From assembly GCA_028023455.1 (NCBI GenBank), contig JAQFVV010012489.1, forward strand, positions 2,853,881 through 2,917,880: a stretch of DNA of 64,000 nucleotides, in the 5' to 3' direction. A program made the position numbers and the translations under genes. Below the pieces are notes generated by a model, which had not been told where the DNA came from, made no database searches, and worked only from the letters and a program-made list of their open reading frames with translations. This DNA comes from Epiperipatus broadwayi (Eukaryota > Onychophora > Udeonychophora > Euonychophora > Peripatidae). Positions 51,629 to 62,741 of the stretch are shown piece after piece. The stretch's first letter is position 1. Each line of letters begins with the position of its first letter.

Positions 51629-53690
51629 TTCACAATGGGTTTAGTCTCACATTTCATTATCAGAGTAGAGTGGATAGTGTGCCTCTTTACTCTTCCATAA
51701 TATTTTAATAATGCTTCTGATGATCAAGAATGAATGAGTGAATGAATCAAAAAAGAATAAAAGCATAAATCTTATGAGAAACCCCTTTTATAGTCCACTG
51801 AGCTGCCTTATTTATAACATCAGTTTTCATCACGGTTCAATTTCTTAGCTCCATACATTGCTTGCAGATTAGTCCTAAACTTCAATGTGGTCTCCAGTTT
51901 ACTAACCAATTACAATACAATAATTAGCTTAAAAAGGAATTATAACTTTTAGAACAAAAGATAATTTTCTGGCTAGTGAACACGCAATATTAATCCCCCA
52001 ATCAGCCAATCAGATTATTTAGTAATTACTTGTATAAAAATAATGTCATTTCCACTAACCTAATTCTAATATAGTTTTACAATTGGTAATCAATAAAATA
52101 TTTGATAAATTTTGTTTAAATTACTTAAAATCAATTTAGAATTAATGAGGTTTAATAAATTTTATCCGTGCGCATACCTACATATATATTCTGTAACAAA
52201 ACATTTTAATAGCTTTCGTTTAAAAATCATTAACAATTTTTAAAATAATATACGTTAAGCGCATATATATCGCTCCAATATATATAATAAATAAACCATT
52301 TAGATATGAAAACTATTCAAAGCATAAAATTACTCAAAATGTTATATCAATTTTATTAAATGATAAGTTATATATAACTAATCACATAAGATCACACATA
52401 TAATTCATAACTACATGTACATGCAAACGTATATGCATACATACATGCAAATTCTGCACGCACACACATATATATACACACACGGTATTGTCAACACAAT
52501 ACTACTACGCAAATTAAAATGCATTTTAATTAAAAAAGCTTATAACACGAGTTTACTTTCTTTTTTTTTTTTTTTTTGCTTCTTGCCAACGATTTTTATC
52601 ACTCTTTATTCTATTTAAGAACTAAGCAATTTGCGTCTATAAAAAACTATCATATAACTTTATCATATACTTAGAATCAAATTCCTGTATATATATATAT
52701 GTGTACATTTAGTATACACAGAAATTTGTAAATATATAATTGTGTTTTTAAAGTTTAATTAAAAAGTAAACTCTCAAACAATTGAATTTAATTAATTTTC
52801 TAACTTTTTATAATTTTTTATATTAAAAAAAAACACTATATATATATAATTTTTAAATAGAATTAATGAAAACATTTAAGCTGCTGTATTTATAACGCTT
52901 TTTCTTAATGTGGGGAAAAAAAATCTTTTGTGAATTACATTAACAGTGATAAAACAGATTTTTTCGAATTTAATTAAAGTTTGCCTTTTAATATGTTTCT
53001 CTTTTTTAATTAAAATAAACTATGAGATTATTATATTTTTTAAAATTTATTTAATTTATTACAAAATAACAAATAAAAATAGTCATTAGTAAAATATACA
53101 TTTTTTTTTCAATAATGTAATAAATTATATATATTTATCAAGGAAAAACGATAGCATTTGTTTTAATAAATGTAATAACCTTTTAAATTAAAAAAAAAAG
53201 GTTATTATAACTTAAAATCTCAGTTCAAATGAATGTATCTGCATAGTTGTATTTCTAATGGCCACATACACAAAAACAAAATGTTTTCATTTATACTTCA
53301 ATTTTTTTTTTTAGTTTAGCCACAGTATTTTAATAATATATTATTGCTCATACTAAGATATAACAGTTTATTATGTTGTGATCTAAAATGGCTTATCCTT
53401 AAATGAAGTTACACAGATTATCCATTTAGTGAATATATTTCCAAGTAAAACAATATCTTCCTCTGAAACCATTAAATTATACTATAAATTAATCTACATT
53501 TTAGTAAATTATTCTTCCAGTACTGATTCATTTCTTTCTCCTATCCTATTTTAGTAAAATCTCCTATTTGCTGTTCTTAACTATTGAAATCAAACCTAAA
53601 AACGAATGTTCCACTGGAATTTTAATTTTTCATTACAATAATATTGTTAATATTTGAAAATCAGGCACTCTTCACAAACCTGGGAGCTTA
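51629..53690. other. Non-coding stretch
   Basis: CpGs and alternating purine-pyrimidine tracts (ACACAC, ATGCATACATACATGC) occur at 52.1-52.6 kb. There is a T-run at 52560-52577. A small stem TAATAACCTTTT with AAAAGGTTATTA lies at 53173-53208. No gene seen. Confidence 0.5.
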
Positions 53691-53879
53691 ATTGTAAGTA
53701 TAGGGGATTTAAACTCAGGTTTTCAAGCACCCTTTAACTATCCACATTATCTTATACAACTGATACACGTGACCACACACATTCTACATGTGTGTGGTCA
53801 TATGTATCAGTTGTATGAGATAGTGTGGCTAGTTGAAGGGTGTTTAAAAATCTGAGTTCAAATCCCTTATACTTACAAT
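53691..53879. repeat. 189-bp palindrome with tRNA-like arms (92-bp arms, 5-nt loop)
   Basis: Arms 53691-53782 and 53788-53879 are reverse complements with scattered mismatches, around the loop TCTAC. The right arm, read on the plus strand, has TAGTTGAAGGG, an exact fit to the pol III A-box consensus, and AGTTCAAATCC, close to a B box; the spacing of about 15 nt is shorter than in a tRNA. The identical word TTACAATAATATTGTTAA occurs at 53633-53650 and 53873-53890, so the unit may be bounded by an 18-bp target-site duplication. A single-arm relative lies at 38525-38590. Confidence 0.9.
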
Positions 53880-53890
53880 AATATTGTTAA

Positions 53891-55134
53891 AAAAATGCAA
53901 TAATTAATAATTATAAAAATATAAAAAAACCATATAGTTATTAATAACAAATACATAAATATTTCTGAATTCATAACAATTATTTTCCATAAATTATCAA
54001 CATTGTAGCTCTTTTATATGACCAGTATTTTTAATATGAGTTCAGTAAAGTAAAGGAAGTTTGAAAAGAAAAGTATAAATAAAGAATGTTATAAAACTGC
54101 TCCCATTTGGAAAAACAATTATGGTGGTTGAATTTTCAGATTTTAAATTTTGTTTTCATTTTATAAACTAAGTTTTGAAAGAAGTAATAGCACAAACATA
54201 CCAAAATCTAGGTGTTAAAAATAGAATTCAGTTAGATTATTCATTGATTCAAAATAGATTTAGAAGTAATATTAGAATGATAGATGTATATTATCTATTG
54301 AAGTCACAATATTAAAATCCAGTTTTAAATAAATGAATAAAAAAGATTAGTGTATGAAAAAAAACTTTGTTTAACGTAAAGATAATGAAGATAATGAATA
54401 ATATAAATTTTGAAAATTGATTAATATATGCCATAAACTTAAGACTACCAAACATTTTTACAGGGCACTTATTTTCTTCAGATGAAAAATCCTCTAGTAA
54501 TTCATAATAGGTTTACTCTCCTAGCATAATTCTCTTTAAATATTTGTATAAATTAATCATTGGTATGTTTACAGGTCAATTTCATTAATGGATTCATATT
54601 CTTCCATTCTGGTTGTTGATAGATATTAAGATATCAAGGCATCATGACTCTGGATAATGTTAATACACCTCTTGGTGCATCAAGTAGCAGGATACAATCT
54701 AAAATTCCATATATAAGTTTTTCATTTTTTCAGGCACTATACAATTGGAAACTGATGGGTCAATGTATGTTTATTGAACCTGTGTCAATTATCTTAATAA
54801 TTCTATTAGCATAAATATAATTTATCATTGTTAGGAGGAAAATATACTAAAAGACTTTAACATACTAGTGCAATAACTTATGTGAACAGGAGACTGACAC
54901 AGTCAAGGTTCAAGGTGAGAAATAGTTAAAGAATGTTGCTAATATTCTTTTACTTGCTGATTTTGCTCTCTGTAGGTAATTCAAGATGATGGAATTTTCT
55001 TTAAAATCTGCACTCTAAAGTTTACAATCTGTAAACTGTCAAAAATTAAAATGCTTTTTATAGAGTTTCTATGTGTCTACCCATGTACTTACCAAAATAT
55101 ATTTTCCATAACTTTGAAATTAATCCAACTATCT
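53891..55134. other. Non-coding stretch
   Basis: No gene called. At about 54940-55050 the plus strand reads a faint LLLADFAL followed by a basic stretch, which faintly resembles an RT F-A-D-D box, but it is too weak to annotate. Confidence 0.45.
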
Positions 55135-55294
55135 GTAATGACTGGAAGGTTGCTATTCTTCCACATGCGCCTTACTATTACTTTCAGACAGCCAATAGCT
55201 GTTAAAACAACAGTCTGAGAAGCGATCAGGCCTAGACACATGACAGAGATTTTTTGACAAGAAAAGAATGATACCAATCTTCTCTTTTACTTAA

Positions 55295-55330
<36 letters not shown>

Positions 55331-55837
55331 TTAAGTAAAAGAGATAGATATATATATATATATATATATATAAGCCAGTCTTAAGCATCTTGGCTTGAAA
55401 GCATGAATATATAAACATATACATTTATTACTCACTGAGTTATTAATTTATGATATTACAGCGTGAAATCTTAGATTTACTACACCGCAATTTTCTAAAT
55501 GTTAATATAAGTTATCAGCAATGTATGTAAACAATATTTTGTTTAAATTACATGTTGTTATTAAATCAGTAATGACTGGAAGGTTGCTATTCTTCCACAT
55601 GCACCTTACTATTACTTTCAGACAGCCAATAGCTGTTAAAACAACAGTCTGAGAAGCGATCAGGCCTAGACACATGACAGAGAATTTTTGACAAGAAAAG
55701 AATGATACCAATCTTCTCTTTTGCTTAACTTTTATATATATAAGCCAGTCTTAAGCATCTTGGCTTGAAAGCATGAATATATAAACATATACATTTATTA
55801 CTTACTGAGTTATTAATTTATGATATTACAGTGTGAA
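55135..55837. repeat. Recent tandem duplication (offset 434 bp)
   Basis: Copy 1 is 55135-55467 and copy 2 is 55569-55837, with a 101-bp spacer. Outside the TA tract they differ at only a handful of positions (for example CGCC/CACC and GCGTGAA/GTGTGAA). Copy 1 is 64 bp longer because its TA tract is expanded and contains an inverted block. Both copies keep the same minus-strand frame containing GLIASQTVVLTAIGCLKVIV, which faintly recalls the helix-turn-helix of Tc1-like transposases; I would not rely on that. Confidence 0.95.
55281..55344. repeat. Palindrome inside tandem copy 1
   Basis: TCTCTTTTACTTAACTTTTA (55281-55300) is repeated as its exact complement at 55325-55344 across a (TA)n core. 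Tandem copy 2 has only the left arm, so the right arm was added after the duplication (or lost from copy 2), probably by template switching at the TA tract. Confidence 0.93.
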
Positions 55838-57155
55838 CTATCTGTACATAGTATAGTTCAAAAACATTTGTGACTATATTACTCCATTTGCCAAAAACCT
55901 GTATGAATCATGACTTTTATGAACAGTAGGTTGTTTACCAAATAGAGATGATTAATACATTTTTTCTAATTTTTACAAAGTAAAAATTCATACTTTAAAA
56001 GTAAAATAATTCAGGCTTTAACTTACAATTTTTTAATATTACTTAAATACCTTTAAACTTATATTTTTGCCAATAAAATTTTTTAATTGAACAAATCTAC
56101 TACTCCAAGATAGGTCAATGCATAGTCATAAAGAATAACTCCTTTGTTCACTATAATGAAAGGTGTAATTTTAGGTAAATAATTTTTGCAGAACATACAC
56201 TACTTAATTTACATAGCCTCTAATGCCATATGGATATTAAACATGAAAATTATTGATATCTCAGCTCTGAATAATTTCCAAAATTACTTACCCAACCCTA
56301 TTTTTGATTTTTTATAATGATAAATTGCTCCAAGTAATTAAATAATAATATAAATTATTCAGTGCTATAAATTTGTTCTTTATTCATATGTATTTTGGAA
56401 ATACATATTTTTATATGTAATAGATGAATAATCAGTTTATTCTATCTATATTTATTCAAGTTTTTGCAATTGTGATACCACACACCAACATCTTTATTTG
56501 TAGTTATTTTTTAAATTTAAATTGTTCTATTTTAAATTTAAATTTATACTATTGTTGTAATCCTCTTCAAGTTCATCCTAATATGTTTATATTTTCTCAC
56601 TATGTTTGTTATATATGAATGTTAGAATACACATGTTGTTATCATAGCTATAATGTTTTCCTGTAATCAATTTTATGTAATTTTATTAATGCATGATATT
56701 AATCTATATTATTGTATATGAAAATATGTTTTTAGATAACATTTTTGTCAACATATCTAATTATAATGATAACAGGTGTCCATTAATATTTATAGTACAG
56801 TGTGATGCTCAAAGCAATATGTGATCTTCCAAGCTGTAAACAATAAGATTACTTTAGGTTTGCTATCATAGTGGTCAATTTTATTAATTCTTTTAATTAA
56901 TTGTTTATTTTATATACATATATTTAGTATTATTATAATTATTCATTGACAAATAGTTTTATTAATTGTTTAAATTCATTATCCTTTATTATCATTTCCC
57001 CAATTTTAATCATTTTCTATTCTCATTATCAGACTATCAACATGCAATTAAAATTTTTCATGATTTTTTTTACTTGCTTCTATTTATATAACCACTTATT
57101 TAAAGTTGTAATTATAAATTTATTTAACACATATTGATTACATAAGTAATATTTG
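55838..57155. other. Non-coding AT-rich stretch
   Basis: Chance frames only (56424-56618 and 56946-57137, very rich in I, L, F and Y). No gene. Confidence 0.55.
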
Positions 57156-57323
57156 CTAAGGCAATAAACCTTTAAGCATGTGCACTTGAAAATGTGAAGG
57201 TAGGGACCTTTACAGGTCTTAACCCCAAGCTTTTCTTCCAATGTGTAAGCTTGTGATTAAGACCTGTAGAGGTCCCTACCTTTGCATTTTCAAGTGCACA
57301 TGCTTAAAGGTTTATTGCCTTAG
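57156..57323. repeat. Near-perfect long hairpin (arms 67 bp, loop 34)
   Basis: Arms 57156-57222 and 57257-57323 match at 64 of 67 positions. The core is GGCAATAAACCTTTAAGCAT, followed in the arm by TGTGCACTTGAAAATG and GGTAGGGACCT. The loop is 57223-57256 and itself contains AAGCTT-type pairing. The arms are much more G+C-rich than the flanks, which argues against a microsatellite origin. No target-site duplication or recognised terminal motif. Candidate hairpin RNA locus, non-autonomous fold-back element or snap-back duplication. Confidence 0.96.
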
Positions 57324-59012
57324 TAAATATAACCACTTATTGCATTTATATTGATTTAATATTTATTAAATCATCAACTTCTTATTGCTCAGAAGATCAT
57401 AAAACATAAAAATGGTGAACTGAACATAACATAACCACTAAATTGATTGATAAATCTTACTCTTCTATGTGATTTATGACTGGACATTTGCAAAGAGTTA
57501 ATTCAAAATAATTCTCACTTTGTAAAACAATATTAGAATAAACAAATGCATACATATGTATACATTTATACATTATAATAAATAACAAAAATATCATATA
57601 TAAATACATATTAATAATTATATATTAAAAACATTTTTTGCACATAGTTTGCTTCCTTTTTTTTTTAACATTAAATAATTATTGCAGTTAAAGTGTTATA
57701 CAGTGTGTTCTATAATGGAAGTAAAATAACAACAATAACAAAATAAAACCTGAATAAAACAGTTTAAACAAAATCATATCGTACACAATTTTAAATATAT
57801 TATCTTATTATATAATTTTCCATTCATTGTTAATTGATCAGTTTATTACATAAATTTATTGTTTATAAATATTTATACAATTACTTTATGTTATGCTTAA
57901 TACATTATGTTTCATATATTTGTCTTCTTTTTGGGTCTTCATAGCATCTATTTTCAGCTCATTTTTAAAATAGTGTATGTATAAAGCGATGCATTACGTC
58001 ACCTATTAATTACATTATTATGCACTTTGGCTCTTACCCTAACTGCTTTCCTGTATGACTGTAGTAAATCATATTGCAATGGTTATCAAAGTGATCACCA
58101 TTCTATATATGATTCCTTTTTTGTATTTTATATTGGCTCTTATAATTATCTATTAATTATTCTAGACGTTTATTATTTTATTATCAATTCTTACGCGCTT
58201 ATCAATATATTTTTTTGTTTTTTATTAATGTATTATAAATTTTGAAAAATATGAAAGTTTGATCCATTTTTTATTTGAATGATTGTTACTATTATCGTTA
58301 TAATTATTTTGCATAGAAATGTTATTATTCAATAAACTCTTTACAATTAAAAAGATTATTTTTAATATTTTTGATGTTATATCGATAATCTTTATATAAC
58401 TTAATAAATGATTTCTTTTGTAAATCAGCTACACTTTTGTCTGTATTATATTTATCATTTCTAAGTTTAAAATTTTTAATGAATGTCATTTTTAGTACCC
58501 GTGCTTATTATGAATCGATAGGAATAATTTCTCTTAATTTATTTTCATTAATTGAATGTTTTTAATATAATTTTGTTATCATTACGTACGTGAATTTCTA
58601 TATCTAAACATTTACTTTTATTTTCAAATTCTATTTTGTAAATTTAATATTATATATATTATTATTAAAATTATTATAAATATTATTCATAGCTCTTTTA
58701 TTATCAATAATTAAAATATTAACATATTTAGAATAACATTATTTCTTGACTAATTATTCTATTTTATTTTAAATATACATAATGCGCACACACACACACG
58801 TCTTTTATAAATAATCTCATTTACTAAAATTTATAAATATGCCACGCACTTTTATAAACTCACAAAAAGCATATTTTATTTTTAATGTTTTATATTATTT
58901 TTAAATTTTCATCTTGCGTGTTTATAATAATTTTTTAAGTATAAGATAAAACGTTTAACATTATTTTTTAAAATAAACTTATTTATTGAAAAATAAAACT
59001 TAAGAAATTTAC
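57324..59012. other. Intron sequence 3' of the cyclase exon
   Basis: On the minus strand this follows the donor site of the exon at 59013-59157. It is AT-rich, with CpGs frequent from about 57.9 kb. A 72-codon plus-strand frame at 58027-58245 has no known similarity. No further exon found. Confidence 0.6.
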
Positions 59013-59157
59013 CTTTTTGCGATGAGGCGATGGTATGATAAAATAGCTTTCTATTTTGTGGTCCCTTAAGTAACTATTTCTTTCGGCCCCGTGAGCAGGT
59101 TCTACTTCATAATCTCCATGGAGATAATCTAATGTTGCTTGAGTAATGTGAACTCGA
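59013..59157 (-). CDS. Adenylate cyclase exon (end of C1a catalytic domain), ADCY1/rutabaga-like
   Basis: This is an internal exon of a membrane adenylate cyclase, which makes cAMP from ATP at the plasma membrane. Read on the minus strand, one base completes a split Gly or similar codon, then 48 codons follow. They start [20 protein letters not shown], continue with [20 protein letters not shown] and end PSPHRKK. The VHIT..TL..L.GDYEVEP.HG.ER..YL..H.IE.(F/Y)FI pattern marks the C-terminal part of the C1a cyclase homology domain in class III animal cyclases. The ERNSYLRDH and final I-P-x-P-H-R-K/R-K are closest, from memory, to ADCY1 and Drosophila rutabaga rather than ADCY2, 3, 5, 6 or 8. The acceptor is a T/A-rich tract ending TTTGCAG and the donor is AAG|GTAAAT, giving entry phase 2-to-complete and exit phase 0. 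No stop or frameshift. The metal-binding and transition-state residues lie in other exons, not seen here. Confidence 0.93.
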
Positions 59158-61472
59158 CTGCAAATATATATATATAAAATAATATAATTGAATGTTAAAA
59201 TATGTAACTAACTTAAAATATTGCTAATAATAATAACGAACACTACAATTAGGACTAAAATATATACATATATATTTTAATGACTATGCATACTGTTTGA
59301 TAGTTGCGATCCAATGAGAAAGAAGAAAATCATAAAGATCAAATTAATTTCATTTAATATTTTTACATATCCATATATATATATATGCCATCTTGATTTA
59401 GGAATGCGTAAGTCTTTAGAGCTCAAGGTGCATAAATTGAGATCCAATTTTATCACTTATAATAACTAGATATATATATAGTTTCAAGTATATAAAACAT
59501 TTTAATGTTTTGCCTATACAAAGGGCCATGCACACATGTGGAAAAAAATTGGGTTTATAAATCATGAATCAGAAATAGTTGGGATGGCCATATTATTGTA
59601 ATCAAATATTTAGTTATATAATTTGTAAACAATTATATTATTTTAGAAATAAAAATAGAAAACAAATTTTTCAGTGTACATCAGTATGTTGCCCAAAAAT
59701 ACATATTTCATTAAGTTTAGATTATTAAGCAGCAAAGTAAATAAATGTTTTCAATATAATACACACATTCATCATTTTGGCACAGGGTGGCACTACTGTA
59801 TAGAAAATTTTGCCTAATTTAATAACAATTATGTGCTAGTATAAGAGATAGTGATAATGATGTTTAGTGGTTTAACACCAATCCTACCTAATAGAATAGT
59901 GGTGGTTATGGCTGTTAAAGAGTCAAAGACATCAAAATGTATAGGTGCTGAACTGAGTTTAGACCCATTTGACTATATAAGCTATTGAGCTTAGATTGAA
60001 AATATAATTGTGTTTTCAATTTCATTCTCATAGTGGCTGCTGGAGGATTGCATTAGATCCTAAGATCTAGGTGCAGTGCTCTCAGATCCAAGGCTCCTCA
60101 CAGACAAAGGCCACAAGCCAGAAACTAGTCTGGGGATATTGGATGAGTAGGTACTAGACAAGGATTTCTGGTTGGCACAGGGTGGCACTACTGTATGGAT
60201 AGTTTTGCCTTATTATTTTACATGGCTATATATTTACTAATATATTCAAAGAAAGGTTAAAATAATTAGAGAACAGAGTACTATAAACAATCAATAATAC
60301 TTAATAATGATTGATTATAGTTTGATATTATTGAACATCTTTTAACTCAATATGTTTTAGCACCACAATTTTAAGGGAAACATCATAAATTTTAACAAAC
60401 TATTTACATTATTAATATTTATATTTTATTCTAAAATACATTGTTCTCTTAAAAATGTTAACAAGACTGATGGAATTTCCTGATGTAATTAGGGTAATTT
60501 TATATTACTCTGATGAAGACTGAGATGTTTACAAGATTAATCACAAATAAATACATCACCTTCATTTTACAATAAAAATGTTGCAATATATTTTCTTAAA
60601 ATTCATAAATGATTTTTACTCCTGAGAATATGCTGTTTTTTTTTGGGACCAAATGTTAATTCAGTATCATTTCAAAGGAATATCTTAAAATTTGGAGTTA
60701 GTATTTTTTAAGGCAATTTCAGATTTGGAAATGACACATATGAAATATATAGGAGCAGATTGCACCCAGTCTATTAATTTATTAATTCCAACATTACTAA
60801 CTTCAAAATAAAGATCTCTACAATTTTTTCATGCATATTACTAGCTTCATACTTCATCAAACACTATGTTTATATAATTATTAATGAGAAAAAGTCATTA
60901 TGATAAAGTGAATAATGGATGCATTCAGACATAATCATACAAAAAAAAGACATAAAATGTTAGAGAATTCTAAGCCATAACAGTACACAATGTGTATTTC
61001 TGTCATGTTAATGTAAATTTGCTTTAGCATTATTGTATGTAATCAGTCATATTACTAAAGTAATGCCTTCTAAGATAAGGATAACCAAATAATATTAATT
61101 TTAAATTAGATTTTTTATTATGTCAACTGGATTGAATTTAAATGTATTTTCAAAAATGGATGACTTAATGCATTGTTCATGTGAGAAAATGAAAGTGGTC
61201 CTATCTAGTATTGAAATTAATTGATTGGATACAATAATTAGGTAGTTCATGAAAACTACTTAAAATATAAGTTAATAAAACAATACATTCTTTCTTGCAC
61301 TATTAAGTTAATAATGCAATTTCTATTTCTTGTGTAAATTTCAACTGAGTTCTTCACATCTATAATTGATAAGTGTATTATATTAGGTATATTATTTAGG
61401 TTAATATTTAAGCTTATGTATACATATATATATATATATATATATACATTTTTGTATCTACTTTTAAAATTT
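59158..61472. other. Intron sequence 5' of the cyclase exon
   Basis: No preceding cyclase exon is visible. It holds a direct repeat pair (59777-60215, listed separately) and a patch of mixed composition at 60030-60170 with no reading frame. A (TA)n tract lies at about 61420-61446. Confidence 0.5.
59777..60215. repeat. 44-bp direct repeats, 395 bp apart
   Basis: TTGGCACAGGGTGGCACTAC is followed by TGTAT and a TTTTGCCT word at 59777-59820 and again at 60172-60215. The first copy continues into TAATAACAATTA..GTATAAGAGAT..TGATGTTTA, which matches the sequence after the terminal repeat at 61556-61620. All three sites therefore belong to one repeat family. Either a tandem duplication or an element with terminal direct repeats. 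Confidence 0.75.
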
Positions 61473-61575
61473 TTGTTAAAACAGGCAAAACTGATAAAAT
61501 CCATCTGGCATCCATTGATTACCCTAGCTTGCTGTGTGTGGCAATACGTAGAGTGAGTTTTGCCTGTTTTAACAA
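61473..61575. repeat. MITE-like 103-bp element with perfect 20-bp inverted ends
   Basis: TTGTTAAAACAGGCAAAACT (61473-61492) and its exact complement (61556-61575) enclose 63 bp. No target-site duplication is clear. The downstream flank resembles the flank of the repeat at 59777, so the inverted pair may be an inversion within a larger repeat rather than the ends of a transposon. Confidence 0.7.
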
Positions 61576-62107
61576 CAGTTATACACAAGCATAAGAGATG
61601 GAAGTCATGTGATGTTTATTGTTTCAAAATTCTTCTGTTTTATTAATGTAAATATATATTATGTATCAGTGTACTCTACCATTAGAAAAATATAAGCTTG
61701 TGAGATTTATAAATACATATGCACTAAACAAAATATTATTATTGCATATAGATAGAAACTTGTGTACACGTGTGAACAAAATATTAATATGAGTATATGT
61801 TTTGATACATATAACATAATAATCATTCACAAGTTAAATTCAAAATCATTTTAACAAACTTGCATTCAATACCCATTTTTAAATATTATAGTTAAAGGAG
61901 TTTGCTATTAATTGAAAGAAGACCCTTTGATTCCTCTTGGAGGTCTTAAAGGAATGAACAGGGCAAATTCCTAATGTCCACTCCATATGTTTTTGTTGTT
62001 GCAGATGTTATTACTATATGATTATTCATATACTATACAAACATAGATGAGCTGCTCACCAACACAGATTAGCCAGCATTGGTGAGTTTATTAGCTTTTA
62101 TCTCTGA

Positions 62108-62675
62108 GTTTAAGATCAAGAAACACCATGGTCTTCTCAGTNNNNNNNNNNNNNNNNNNNNNNNNNNNNNNNNNNNNNNNNNNNNNNNNNNNNNNNNNNN
62201 NNNNNNNNNNNNNNNNNNNNNNNNNNNNNNNNNNNNNNNNNNNNNNNNNNNNNNNNNNNNNNNNNNNNNNNNNNNNNNNNNNNNNNNNNNNNNNNNNNNN
62301 NNNNNNNNNNNNNNNNNNNNNNNNNNNNNNNNNNNNNNNNNNNNNNNNNNNNNNNNNNNNNNNNNNNNNNNNNNNNNNNNNNNNNNNNNNNNNNNNNNNN
62401 NNNNNNNNNNNNNNNNNNNNNNNNNNNNNNNNNNNNNNNNNNNNNNNNNNNNNNNNNNNNNNNNNNNNNNNNNNNNNNNNNNNNNNNNNNNNNNNNNNNN
62501 NNNNNNNNNNNNNNNNNNNNNNNNNNNNNNNNNNNNNNNNNNNNNNNNNNNNNNNNNNNNNNNNNNNNNNNNNNNNNNNNNNNNNNNNNNNNNNNNNNNN
62601 NNNNNNNNNNNNNNNNNNNNNNNNNNNNNNNNNNNNNNNNNGTTTAAGATCAAGAAACACCATGGTCTTCTCAGT
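62108..62675. other. Assembly gap (500 N) with duplicated 34-bp edges
   Basis: Exactly 500 N (62142-62641). The 34 bases before the gap (62108-62141, starting GTTTAAGATCAAGAAACACC) are identical to the 34 bases after it (62642-62675). The round gap size and the matching edges indicate contig ends that overlap and were not merged. All reading frames that cross this point are artefacts. Confidence 0.97.
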
Positions 62676-62741
62676 TGTCTGATACAACAGAATGAATGTT
62701 TGTGTAAATGATAAATATTTTTCCAATAGATATATACAATT

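Noticed and set aside
54940-55050. Possible RT F-A-D-D box (LLLADFAL)
   Set aside because: Only one short word fits, the second Asp is missing and no flanking RT motif is readable.
55089-55277. Tc1-like transposase helix-turn-helix
   Set aside because: The frame GLIASQTVVLTAIGCLKVIV has a faint resemblance only; there is no DDE domain or inverted repeat. It is mentioned under the tandem duplication but not called.
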